Of a DNA stretch of 64,000 nucleotides, positions 45,790-54,063 are shown piece by piece (position 1 is the stretch's first letter; every line of letters starts with the position of its first letter). Made by a program: the position numbers and the translations under genes. Source of the stretch: an uncultured Collinsella sp. (lineage in GTDB: Bacteria > Actinomycetota > Coriobacteriia > Coriobacteriales > Coriobacteriaceae); the NCBI GenBank assembly GCA_959023295.1, contig CAUFBM010000002.1:62001-126000 (forward strand), read 5' to 3'. The notes beneath the pieces were generated by a model, which was given only the letters and a program-made list of their open reading frames with translations, searched no databases and had not been told where the DNA came from.

Positions 45790-46626
45790 TTAGGCCTCCT
45801 TATTGGCGTAGATAAACCAGTAGCCCAGCGCCACGATCAGGGCGCCACCCACGATATTGCCCAGCGTGGCGACCGTAAGGTTGAGCGCCAACCCGGCAGC
45901 GTTGAGGGCATCGGCGCCAGCGACATCGGCTCCATAGCCGCAGGAGTGCATCAAAATACCCATGGGCAAAAAGTACATGTTGGCAACGCAGTGCTCAAAA
46001 CCGCAGGCTACAAAGGCAGCGATGGGCAGCAAAATGCCCACGACCTTGTCGACCACGGTCTTGCCGGCAGTGCCGATCCATACGGCCAGACACACAAAGA
46101 TGTTGCACAGAATGCCGCGGAAGAAGATGGTAACGGCGCCGATCGTAACCTTACCGGCGGCGACACTCACCATGGTGTTGGCGACGGCCTCGCCGTTGAG
46201 TTTGTAAATGGCTGCCATGTAAATCAAAAAGACAACGAACAGGGCGCCGGCAAAGTTGCCGATCCACACAATAGCCCAAGCCTTGAGCATCTGGACGAGC
46301 GTGATCTTTTTGCTCTTAAGCGCGCAGACCATAAGCGAGTTGCCGGTAAACAGTTCCGCGCCGCAAATGAGCACGAGCACCAGTCCCAGGCAAAAAGCAA
46401 GACCGCCCACGAAGCGCTGGGCGCCCCAGCCAAGCGTGGGATCGCTCAGAAAGACCGTGAAGAACAGGCCGCCGAAGGCGATGAACGCGCCGGCGAACAT
46501 GGCGAGCAAAAAGGCCTTCGAGACCGGCAGGTTGGCCTTGGTAACGCCTGCGGCCTCGGTCTTCGCCTCGATCGCGGCGGGCGCCAGGCAATCGGAGGTG
46601 GGGTATTCTGCCTTGCTCTGTGCCAT
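45790..46626 (-). CDS. Formate/nitrite transporter family channel
   Basis: 278 residues from the ATG at 46626. Six membrane segments, with the family signature AFCLGLVLVLICGAELFTGNSLM near 85 and a second GVVLCNIFVCLAVWIG-like segment (FRGILCNIFVCLAVWIG). The soluble N-terminus is about 40 residues. Pentameric channels of this family move formate, nitrite or hydrosulfide. The location beside selAB suggests formate, since selenocysteine is used by formate dehydrogenases, but no such enzyme is in the window. Confidence 0.85.
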   Translation of the reverse strand: MAQSKAEYPTSDCLAPAAIEAKTEAAGVTKANLPVSKAFLLAMFAGAFIAFGGLFFTVFLSDPTLGWGAQRFVGGLAFCLGLVLVLICGAELFTGNSLMVCALKSKKITLVQMLKAWAIVWIGNFAGALFVVFLIYMAAIYKLNGEAVANTMVSVAAGKVTIGAVTIFFRGILCNIFVCLAVWIGTAGKTVVDKVVGILLPIAAFVACGFEHCVANMYFLPMGILMHSCGYGADVAGADALNAAGLALNLTVATLGNIVGGALIVALGYWFIYANKEA

Positions 46627-46750
46627 GGAAATCACTTCTTTCTTACGATTCGGGACAAACGCTCCTGGTTCATTTGCCCCGCGAGGTCGGACGGTATAAA
46701 AATAAACGCGAGCCAAATTAGCATATTGGCCTGCGATTATATAGCTTGGA

Positions 46751-46874
46751 GCGGGCGACGGGAAGTCCAAGGATTTGCTTCGCTGCGGGCCTTCGGCCCT
46801 TGCGTGCTGCGCTGGAAAATGCTCACGCATTTTCTCAGCTTCGCACCCTGCCGGGTTCGATTCCCGTCGCCCGG
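46751..46874. repeat. Inverted tRNA-Gly 3'-end fragments around a hairpin-rich spacer
   Basis: GAGCGGGCGACGGGAA (46751-46766) equals the 3' end of the minus-strand tRNA-Gly at 46933-47006. The stretch about 46851-46873 equals its T-arm and acceptor in the opposite orientation. The 85 bases between are GC-rich with small hairpins. No D or anticodon arm is present, so neither is a tRNA gene. Confidence 0.7.
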
Positions 46875-46885
46875 CACGCTTATGA

Positions 46886-46923
46886 AAACGGCTCTGGCAC
46901 CAAATGGAGCCAAAGCCGTTAAA
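46886..46923 (-). terminator. Terminator of the tRNA-Pro/tRNA-Gly pair
   Basis: AACGGCT...AGCCGTT hairpin with nested GGCTC/GAGCC, ending in TTTTC on the minus strand, about 10 bases beyond tRNA-Gly. Confidence 0.7.
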
Positions 46924-46932
46924 AATATCCTA

Positions 46933-47006
46933 TGGAGCGGGCGACGGGAATCGAACCCGCGTCATCAGCTTGGAAGGCTGGGGTTCTACCATTGAACTAC
47001 GCCCGC
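46933..47006 (-). tRNA. tRNA-Gly (TCC anticodon)
   Basis: 74 bases with encoded CCA. Acceptor GCGGGCG/CGCCCGC, D loop GTTCAATGGTAGAAC, anticodon loop CTTCCAA and T loop GGTTCGATTCC. Confidence 0.95.
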
Positions 47007-47012
47007 AAGATA

Positions 47013-47089
47013 TGGTCGGGACGACAGGATTTGAACCTGCGACATCCTGCTCCCAAAGCAGGCGCGCTACCAAACTGCGCCACGTCCCG
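47013..47089 (-). tRNA. tRNA-Pro (TGG anticodon)
   Basis: 77 bases with encoded CCA. Acceptor CGGGACG/CGTCCCG, anticodon stem CCTGC/GCAGG with loop TTTGGGA, T loop GGTTCAAATCC. Six bases upstream of tRNA-Gly, so co-transcribed. Confidence 0.95.
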
Positions 47090-47180
47090 AAGGTGTTGAG
47101 CAGCTAAGGTCTAAACCTTGCGTGTCCCAAAGCGAAGGAAATTATAGGGGAGACTCCCCGCCTGTGCAAGCATTGATGCC

Positions 47181-48539
47181 TTAGCTCCTCGAATGTGCGA
47201 CAAAACGACTATGGAGCAGACCGATCACAAAGGCAACCACGGCAACCGGCGCCCACGCGGCTCCAATGTCCGCAAGCGGCAGTGCATCGAACGGCAGCCA
47301 CGCGCCCGCAAAGAACGCATCGCGGACCGAGGTGATCACACTCTGCACAGCAACCACGCCGCCGACCCACACCCACACCTGTGGATGAGCGTCGCAAAAG
47401 CCGTGCACCAGGCCCATAAGCACCAGCACAATGGCGACGGGATACAAAGCGTTGAGCATGGGTACCGAGAACATAAGGATCACATCGAGGCCCACGTTGG
47501 AGAGCACGCACGAAAACGCCGCGAATACAAAGGCGAGGATCGCGAAGGGGCGGCGCATGGCCTCCTCGGAAGCCTCCGCTCCCCCTTCAACCACATACGT
47601 CTCGCAGAAGTAGCGCGAGCAGCAGCTGATGAGGCCGATGCACACGTTCATGCAGGCGAGGAAGAAGATGGCGAAGACCACGATCGTGCCGGCAAGGCCA
47701 AAGTGCATGGAGGCAGAGCGGGCAAGGATTGCAGCGCCGTTGGTGGCGTCGGGCATCACGGTGCCGAGCTGCATACCGGCAAGTGCCAAGCCGCAATAGA
47801 TAATGGCCATGAGCACGCCGGCGATCACACCGGAGCGCGAAATCTCGAAGGCCACGCGCTTGTCATCGGTAACGCCCAGCTCGTGGATGGTCTCGGCGAT
47901 GATAATGCCAAAGGCGAGCGACGCGAGCAGGTCCATGGTCTGGTAGCCGGTCAAAAAGCCCTGCACGGCAGCACCGGCATCATAGGGAGCTTGCGGGACA
48001 GCAGCCGGTCCTAGCGGCGAGATCACGGCGGCGCCGACAACGAGCACGATAAGCGCAATGAGCGCAGGGCCCGTAATGCGGCCGAGCACGCGCGTGATGA
48101 CACCCGGGCGCAGCGTGAGCACAAACGCGACGACGAAGAACCCGATGGCAAACACCAGACGTGCCGTGCCGAGCGAAACGCCCTCGGGTAGCAGCGGCAC
48201 CAGCATTTCGAACGCCGTAGAGCTTGTGCGCGGAATGGCCAGGCACGGACCGATGGCCAGATAGACCGCCGCAACGAAGAATTCGCCAAACTTAGGATGC
48301 ACGCGGCCGGCAAGCTCGCGCGCCGTTCCGGCAAGTGCCACGGCGATAAAACCCATGACGGGCAGGCCGATGGCGGCAATCAGAAAGCCGAGCATGGCGA
48401 CCGGCGTGGCAGAACCAGCCTGCAGCGCCAGCAGCGGCGGAATAATGAGGTTGCCGGCGCCAAAGAGCATCGAGAACAGCGCAATGCCGACGGTAACAAC
48501 ATGGTCGGAGCGCAAACCGCGCGGAGCGGATGAGGCCAT
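47181..48539 (-). CDS. brnQ: Branched-chain amino acid carrier (LIVCS/BrnQ family)
   Basis: 452 residues from the ATG at 48539 with GAAAGGTG upstream. About 12 membrane segments. Family start VTVGIALFSMLFGAGNLIIPPLLALQAG, then LAIPRTSSTAFEML and DLLASLAFGIIIAETIHELG. A sodium- or proton-coupled symporter for leucine, isoleucine and valine. It sits 78 bases downstream of the cysteine desulfurase and may be the tail of the selenium operon; the functional link is unclear. Confidence 0.85.
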   Translation of the reverse strand: MASSAPRGLRSDHVVTVGIALFSMLFGAGNLIIPPLLALQAGSATPVAMLGFLIAAIGLPVMGFIAVALAGTARELAGRVHPKFGEFFVAAVYLAIGPCLAIPRTSSTAFEMLVPLLPEGVSLGTARLVFAIGFFVVAFVLTLRPGVITRVLGRITGPALIALIVLVVGAAVISPLGPAAVPQAPYDAGAAVQGFLTGYQTMDLLASLAFGIIIAETIHELGVTDDKRVAFEISRSGVIAGVLMAIIYCGLALAGMQLGTVMPDATNGAAILARSASMHFGLAGTIVVFAIFFLACMNVCIGLISCCSRYFCETYVVEGGAEASEEAMRRPFAILAFVFAAFSCVLSNVGLDVILMFSVPMLNALYPVAIVLVLMGLVHGFCDAHPQVWVWVGGVVAVQSVITSVRDAFFAGAWLPFDALPLADIGAAWAPVAVVAFVIGLLHSRFVAHSRS

Positions 48540-48616
48540 ATGCACACCTTTCGGGTCGAAACAAAAACGGGACGGGCAAAAACACCCATCCCGCAAGTAT
48601 AAACGGTCTAGCAGCT

Positions 48617-49756
48617 TTAGCAGGCTAAATCGCACAGAGCATCGATAGCCGTGTCGACTTCTTCGGTCGTGTTGAAATACCCAAACGAGAAACGGACGAC
48701 GCCCTGGCGCTCGGTCCCCAGCGCACGGTGCATGAGCGGGGCGCAATGGGCGCCGGGGCGCGTCGCAATCCCCCACCCTTGCATGAGCGCGTCCGAGATC
48801 TCGGCAGAGTCGATATCGCCCACGTTGAGCGACACGATCGCCGAGCGCGCGGGTTGGTCAAACGCACCGTAGAGCTTAATCCCCGGAATCTCGCGCACAC
48901 CGGTAAGGAAGCGATCAGCGAGCGCACGCTCGTGGGAAGCAATCGCCTCGACCCCACCCTGGGCCTCGATAAAGTCGAGACCAGCGGAAAGGCCCGCGAT
49001 GCCATGGCCGTTGAGCGTACCGGCCTCAAGGCGCGTGGGCCACTCAAGCGGCTGCAGCGGGTCGAAGCTGTGCACGCCCGTGCCGCCCATGGCCCACGGA
49101 GACACGTCAATGCCCTCTGCCACGGCCAGACCGCCGGTGCCTTGGGGTCCCATGAGCCCCTTGTGGCCGGTAAAGCACACGACGTCGAGCCCCATGGCCT
49201 GCATATCGATATGCGCCGTGCCGGCAGACTGCGAGGCATCGACGATCACGAGTGCACCGGCCGCATGAGCCACAGCCGCCACACGTGCAACATCAACGGA
49301 GTTGCCGGTCACATTGGAGGCGTGCGTCACCACCACGGCACGCGTGCCAGGCGTCACCAGCCGCTCGAGCTCGTCGTAGTCGAGCGCGCCGTTCGCGTCG
49401 CAGCCCGCATGCTCAACGGTCACGCCCCGCTCTACCGCCAGGCGGTTGAGCGGACGCAGCACGGAGTTGTGCTCGAGCACCGTTATGACCACGCGGTCGC
49501 CGGGACGCACCACGCCGTTAATCGCCGTGTTGAGCGCCGCCGTAGAATTGGGCGTAAAACAAACATGGTCCGCCCTCGGGCAGCCCAGCAAGCGCGCAAG
49601 CTTGGCACGGCAAGCATGAATCGTACGAGCGGCATCGAGGGCACCCGACGTGGCCCCGCGCCCGGCATTGCCGAGCGAACACATCGCCTGCGTCACGGCA
49701 TCGATCACCGTCTGCGGCTTATGCATGGTCGTCGCCGCGTTATCCAGGTAGATCAT
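48617..49756 (-). CDS. Class-V aminotransferase, cysteine desulfurase-like (selenium cluster type)
   Basis: 379 residues from the ATG at 49756, set by GGGAGG and an ATGA overlap with DUF3343. MIYLDNAATTMHKP start, PLP lysine in CFTGHKGLMGPQGTGG and a C-terminal cysteine in RPGAHCAPLMH. This subgroup travels with DUF3343, YedF and SelD and is thought to release or carry selenium (or sulfur) for SelD or for the labile selenium cofactor. The precise donor step is inferred from context. Confidence 0.85.
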   Translation of the reverse strand: MIYLDNAATTMHKPQTVIDAVTQAMCSLGNAGRGATSGALDAARTIHACRAKLARLLGCPRADHVCFTPNSTAALNTAINGVVRPGDRVVITVLEHNSVLRPLNRLAVERGVTVEHAGCDANGALDYDELERLVTPGTRAVVVTHASNVTGNSVDVARVAAVAHAAGALVIVDASQSAGTAHIDMQAMGLDVVCFTGHKGLMGPQGTGGLAVAEGIDVSPWAMGGTGVHSFDPLQPLEWPTRLEAGTLNGHGIAGLSAGLDFIEAQGGVEAIASHERALADRFLTGVREIPGIKLYGAFDQPARSAIVSLNVGDIDSAEISDALMQGWGIATRPGAHCAPLMHRALGTERQGVVRFSFGYFNTTEEVDTAIDALCDLAC

Positions 49757-50004
49757 CGCACGACCTCCCACATGTCGATTACCGTAAAGCCCTCGGTGGG
49801 GACGCCCGCCGCGGCAAGCTCGCCGCGCAGCAGGTCCTCATCCGAAGGCAGCGCCTTCCACGCCAAGCCGCAGCCGGCAGCGACCTCCCCGGGCACGGGA
49901 ATCGTACGCCCGGGAAGGCCGCGCTCGACGCATAGGGTCTCGCACCCCATGGCGGCCGCCGTGGTAGGAAACGTGATGACAAGCGCCGGGCGCTTTTCTC
50001 TCAT
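49753..50004 (-). CDS. DUF3343 protein of the selenium cluster
   Basis: 83 residues from the ATG at 50004; a TTG at 50019 is an alternative. ALVITFPTTAAAMGCETLC at the N-terminus with cysteines at about 18 and 22, then GRTIPVPGEVAAGCGLAWK with a third. Small soluble protein, a steady companion of YedF/SelD in organisms that use selenium. Function unknown; a selenium or sulfur carrier has been suggested by context. Coupled to its neighbours by overlap. Confidence 0.8.
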   Translation of the reverse strand: MREKRPALVITFPTTAAAMGCETLCVERGLPGRTIPVPGEVAAGCGLAWKALPSDEDLLRGELAAAGVPTEGFTVIDMWEVVR

Positions 50005-50022
50005 GGCAATCCCGCCCAAACG

Positions 50023-50649
50023 CTACGGGCGCACGACGCGCACGGCCTGCTCCATCTTCTCCACGATCACGTACATGTTGGTGACCTCGCCCACCGCAAG
50101 CTGGTCTTTAATGCCATAGTGATCGAGGCAGGTACCGCAGGTGAGAATCTCGACGCCCTGCTCGGCCAGTCCCTTCAGGTCGTCGAGCACCGGCGAGCCC
50201 TCGACGGTGAGCTTGGCGCCGCCGTTGTAGAACAACATGGTCGCGGGCAGCTCCTCCTGCTGCGTCACGGCAAAGATGAAGGCCTTCATGAGCTTGTGGC
50301 CCAGCTCGTCGTCGCCGCGGCCCATACAGTCGGTGTAGACGGAAATGACGAGCTTGCCCTTGCCGGCGCTGGCATCACAAAAGGCAGCGTCATCCTGCTC
50401 GGGATCAGCCACGGCAACGGCGCCAGAGGTCGCCACGGTCACGTGCCACTCGGCGTCAGAAACCTTCTCGACCGAGGCCGTGCAGCCCTTCTCCTGCGCC
50501 ATCTTGGAGATGTTCTTGACGGCGGTCTCGTTGTCGACCGAGGTCACGACGGCGCCCTCTCCATCGAGCTGCTTCAGGGCTTTGAGCGTCTTAACGACGG
50601 GCAGCGGGCAGGCATCGCCCATGGCATTGACTTCAATCTTGGTAGACAT
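50023..50649 (-). CDS. yedF: Selenium-metabolism protein YedF
   Basis: 208 residues. N-terminal SirA/TusA-like domain with DACPLPVVKTLKAL (the CPxP motif, near 13-16) and a C-terminal DsrE-like domain with VYTDCMGRGDDELG and ILTCGTCLDHYG. The fused form is the marker of selenium-utilising bacteria. It is 60 bases downstream of selD. Likely hands selenium or sulfur between partners. Confidence 0.88.
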   Translation of the reverse strand: MSTKIEVNAMGDACPLPVVKTLKALKQLDGEGAVVTSVDNETAVKNISKMAQEKGCTASVEKVSDAEWHVTVATSGAVAVADPEQDDAAFCDASAGKGKLVISVYTDCMGRGDDELGHKLMKAFIFAVTQQEELPATMLFYNGGAKLTVEGSPVLDDLKGLAEQGVEILTCGTCLDHYGIKDQLAVGEVTNMYVIVEKMEQAVRVVRP

Positions 50650-50709
50650 AGCTTTTCCTTTCGAAAGAACCGTTCTAGAGAACGGTAAACAGTTACATAA
50701 ACGTGCGGG

Positions 50710-51759
50710 CTAGCGAACAACGTGGACGGCAGGACCGCCTGGCACCGGCTCGCACACGCGACCGACGACGGCGGCAATACGTCCTTCGGCATGCAGACGG
50801 CGCGCAAGCTCATCCACATCGGCAGCAGGCGCCGCGATGAGCAAGCCGCCCGAGGTCTGCGGATCGTACAGCGCATCCAACATACCCGGCTCCAGGTCCT
50901 CGTCGGCAGCCACACGCGGGCCAAAGAAGTCCTGGTTGCGGTAGGAGCCCGCGGGGATAATGCCCAGACGCGCCATGTCGAGCACCTGGTCAAAGAGCGG
51001 TACCGCTCCCGACGCAAGCTCAACCTGCACGCCCGAGCCCTCGGCCATCTCGCACGCGTGCCCGATCAGGCCAAAGCCCGTGACATCGGTGCAGCCGTGA
51101 AGCTCAAGTCCCTCGGCCAGACGAATCGGCGCCTCGTTAAGGGTGCACATCGAGTCAAACATGGCTGCGGCCTCGTCCTGCTCGATGAGCTCGCCCTTGA
51201 TGGCTGTGGTGATGATGCCCGAGCCAACCGCCTTGGTCAGCAGCAGGACATCGCCCACGCATGCACCGCTGTTGGCGAGCATGCGGCCGAGCGCGACAAA
51301 GCCGCTCACGGACAGGCCGTACTTGGGCTCGTCGTCGTTGATGGTATGGCCGCCCGCGATGGAGCAACCCGCCTCGACGCACTTGTCGGCGCCGCCCGCC
51401 AGAATCTGGCCGGCGACCTCGATGCCCAGGCAGCTCGGAATGCACAGCAAGTTCATGGCATGGCTCGGCCGCCCGCCCATGGCGTAGATGTCCGACAGCG
51501 AGTTGGCCGCAGCGATCTGGCCAAACAGATACGGGTCGTCGACCATCGGCGGGAAGAAGTCGATGGACTGAACGAGGCCTAAGTTATCGCCAACACGGAA
51601 GACACTCGCATCGTCGGAGGTATCGAACCCCACGAGCAGATTGTCGTTGGGCACATTTGGCAAGTCGCCCAGGACCTGGGCGAGGGCTCCAGGAGCCAAC
51701 TTAGCGGCTCAACCGCTCGCGGCAGTCATAGACGTGAGCTTAATCTGATCGTCAGCCAT
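50710..51759 (-). CDS. selD: Selenophosphate synthase, itself a selenoprotein (UGA at codon 17)
   Basis: 349 residues when the in-frame TGA at 51709-51711 is read as selenocysteine. The ATG at 51759 (after GGAGG) gives MADDQIKLTSMTAASG-U-AAKLAPGAL, matching the family's catalytic Cys/Sec loop. Without read-through, the frame starts only at MAPGALAQV and loses the active site. Downstream: SIDFFPPMVDDPYLFGQIAAANSLSDIYAMGG and the ATP-binding GGHTINDDEPKYG. It makes selenophosphate from selenide and ATP for both SelA and the labile selenium route. Confidence 0.95.
51693..51710 (-). promoter_or_regulatory. Candidate SECIS hairpin after the selD UGA
   Basis: GAGCC and GGCTC enclose an eight-base loop (GCTAAGTT) beginning right after the U of the UGA codon. 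Bacterial SECIS elements lie immediately 3' of the codon; the exact SelB-binding loop is not certain. Confidence 0.45.
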
Positions 51760-51829
51760 CGATACCTCCTCTCATCGGTCAATCATTTTCTCCCAGTATA
51801 CGCATGAATGCGAGCCTGCGGCGGATGCA

Positions 51830-52594
51830 TTAATTGAGCGCCTGCGCGCGAATCGCCGCACCGATCGCTCCGGCAAAGCGAGCCTGGGGCGAGGTGGTCA
51901 CCGGCGACCTCAGTAGCTCGCCCAACCGCTCCACCACGAAGGCGTTCTCGCACAGGCCACCGGTCAGGTAGTACGGGGCGCCCGCGGCCTGCCCGGCCAT
52001 GGTCGCCACGCGCGAGACCACGCTCTCGATCACGCCACGCGCAATGTTCTCGCGCGGCTCACCGCGACCGATCAGACTGATGACCTCGCTTTCGGCAAAC
52101 ACGGTGCACATGCTGCTGATCTTGGTGGGTTCGCCGGAACGCGCCAGGTCGGCCATCTGTTGCTGGGAAATACCTAGGCGGTCGGCCATGATCTCCAAAA
52201 AGCGCCCCGTGCCGGCGGCGCACTTGTCGTTCATGGCGAACTTGGCCACGCGGCCACTTTTAAGCTGAATGACCTTGGTGTCCTGGCCGCCTACGTCAAT
52301 CACCGTGCCGTGATCGCCAAACAGGCGCACGGCACCGGTGCCGTGACAGGTGATCTCGGTCACGACCTTGTGCGCATAGAGCACGGCAACACGGCCGTAG
52401 CCAGTCGCGACCACGCGCACGTCGTCGGCAGCCACGTCATAACCCGCCGCTGCCAGTGCCTCGCGCAGCCGCTCGGAAGCATCGACCGAGGAGAACCCGG
52501 TTGGCTGCACGCACGTCCACGCCACCGAACCCCCTCCATCGACCACAGCAGCCTTAGCCGCCGTAGACCCGATATCGATCCCGATCCCTATCAT
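51830..52594 (-). CDS. Activase (ATPase) for double-cubane reductase, BadF/HgdC family
   Basis: 254 residues. ASKHA fold: IGIGIDIGSTAAKAAVV (phosphate 1), VIDVGGQDTKVI (phosphate 2) and the cysteine motifs NDKCAAGTGRFLE and SSMCTVFAESEV that bind one 4Fe-4S cluster between two subunits. It reduces its partner with energy from ATP hydrolysis. The partners are the two genes upstream in the same operon (YjiL beside YjiM in E. coli is comparable). Confidence 0.9.
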   Translation of the reverse strand: MIGIGIDIGSTAAKAAVVDGGGSVAWTCVQPTGFSSVDASERLREALAAAGYDVAADDVRVVATGYGRVAVLYAHKVVTEITCHGTGAVRLFGDHGTVIDVGGQDTKVIQLKSGRVAKFAMNDKCAAGTGRFLEIMADRLGISQQQMADLARSGEPTKISSMCTVFAESEVISLIGRGEPRENIARGVIESVVSRVATMAGQAAGAPYYLTGGLCENAFVVERLGELLRSPVTTSPQARFAGAIGAAIRAQALN

Positions 52595-52651
52595 GGCTCT
52601 CTCCCAATCTAAACATCAAAGGTAGCGGCGCGTTCAGGCGCCTTAGCTCTA

Positions 52652-52749
52652 GGTTTCTCAGGTGCCGGAGATTGCCCCGAAAGAGGAGCGCAGCGTACAT
52701 TGGGTACGCAAGCGACGGTTTGAGGAGCAAGATCCGGTGCCTGAGGAAG
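52652..52749. repeat. Structured intercistronic element, copy 1
   Basis: Arms at 52652-52669 and 52733-52750 pair over about 16 bases. The interior contains TACGCAAGCGACGGTTTGA (52705-52723), identical to copy 2. It abuts the stop of the reductase gene and lies before the activase gene. Confidence 0.75.
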
Positions 52750-53937
52750 CTAGAGGGTTTCGATGAAGGCGGCGATGCGGGTCTCGATTTGGCCCATGTC
52801 ACCGTTGCTGTAGTCGGTCTCGATCTTCATATACGGAATGCCCGCACCCTCGACAGCTTCCTGCATGCGCGCACTCTCCACGTTAAAGGTGTGGCAGGCC
52901 TGTAGCACGCTCTCTACCACGCCATCGACATGATACTTCTCGCACATGGCAAGCGTGTTCCCCATGCGGCTGTCGTTGGGCGTCATGACCGAGCAGTTGA
53001 TATCCAGGTAGCGGTCGGCGATGGCGCGCAGGATATCGGGAGCATCGGGGTCGATCATCATGGCCGCCGTGCGCTCACCCGAGCAGTCGTCCATGCACAC
53101 GACCACGCCGCCATTGGACTCGATAGTACGGCCTATCTTGTTGATCACGCCGCCCACCGGGCAGCCGGTGATCAGAATGCGCTTGGCATCCGCCGCAACC
53201 GGGCGCTCGCCCGCGTCGTAGGCCTCGCGCAGCTTGGCAACCTTTTGCTCCAGCTGATCCGTATAGGCCTCGATATCAAAGCTGAACGTACCGGCAAACA
53301 TGGTGCTCATCAGGTCGACGCCGCTCATGGCCGCCGGCTGGTTAGCCTGCAGCGCAAACATCTCGAGCTGGGCCGCACGCAAACGGTTGCGACGACGGAC
53401 GGCGGCGCGCAGGTCATCGTCGGTAATCGTGATGCCGTAGAAGTTCTCGAGCTCCTCCTTGAGTAGGCGGCACTCCTCGTACCAGCTTTCACGCTCGTAG
53501 GTGCGATCGCGACCCTGCGGCAGGTGCAGAATGTGCGTGCGCTTGAGCTCCCCCAGCAGCTCGTACATCTTCTTCTTGCCGTCGCAGGTGGTCTCGCCGA
53601 TGATCATGTCGCTAAAGTACGTAAACGGGCACTTTTGCGAGTAGGCAAAGCCGTAGGTCGACTTGATGAGCGGGCAGAGGTTCGCGGGCAGTACCTTCTC
53701 GGCCTCGGGGATCACCTCATCGGACGTACCGCACAGAGCGACACTTGCGGCCCCCGCGGCATCGATAATCTCGAGCGGCGTATAGCTGCACAAAAAGCCG
53801 ACCAGGCGATTGCCGGCCTGTTTATAATCCTTGACGCGAATAAACGCGGCCTTGCGCTGCTCGTTGAACTCCTCAAACGTGCTGGGCAACGGCTGCTCAA
53901 TATTTTCCGACATATAACTCCTAAACCTTTTAACCAA
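52750..53937 (-). CDS. Double-cubane-cluster reductase, YjiM/2-hydroxyacyl-CoA dehydratase family (first copy)
   Basis: 395 residues of the HgdB/YjiM family. Cluster-binding cysteines at VGFLCSYTPLEII, LPANLCPLIKS, QKCPFTYF, IIGETTCDGKKKM and CMDDCSG. Without a CoA-transferase and with its own activase nearby, it looks like the double-cubane-cluster type rather than a true acyl-CoA dehydratase. These perform low-potential reductions of small molecules; the substrate is unknown. Paralogue of the next gene upstream. Confidence 0.85.
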   Translation of the reverse strand: MVKRFRSYMSENIEQPLPSTFEEFNEQRKAAFIRVKDYKQAGNRLVGFLCSYTPLEIIDAAGAASVALCGTSDEVIPEAEKVLPANLCPLIKSTYGFAYSQKCPFTYFSDMIIGETTCDGKKKMYELLGELKRTHILHLPQGRDRTYERESWYEECRLLKEELENFYGITITDDDLRAAVRRRNRLRAAQLEMFALQANQPAAMSGVDLMSTMFAGTFSFDIEAYTDQLEQKVAKLREAYDAGERPVAADAKRILITGCPVGGVINKIGRTIESNGGVVVCMDDCSGERTAAMMIDPDAPDILRAIADRYLDINCSVMTPNDSRMGNTLAMCEKYHVDGVVESVLQACHTFNVESARMQEAVEGAGIPYMKIETDYSNGDMGQIETRIAAFIETL

Positions 53938-53947
53938 CCAAGGAAAC

Positions 53948-54047
53948 GGCTTTCCCAGGCGCCCGAGGTTGCCGTGAAAGAGCAGCTCCGCGCACTTTGG
54001 TACGCAAGCGACGGTTTGAACGGCAAGATCGGGTACCTGGGGAAGCC
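53948..54047. repeat. Structured intercistronic element, copy 2
   Basis: Arms at 53948-53967 and 54030-54047 pair imperfectly. The interior 19-mer at 54001-54019 is identical to copy 1, and most of the intervening sequence is similar. Lies between the two reductase genes. Confidence 0.75.
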
Positions 54048-54063
54048 GCCGGAACGTATAGCC

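Noticed and set aside
46751..46874. Possible tRNA or tmRNA gene
   Set aside because: Acceptor and T-arm-like ends are present, but there is no D arm, anticodon arm or tag reading frame, and the block is far too short for tmRNA.
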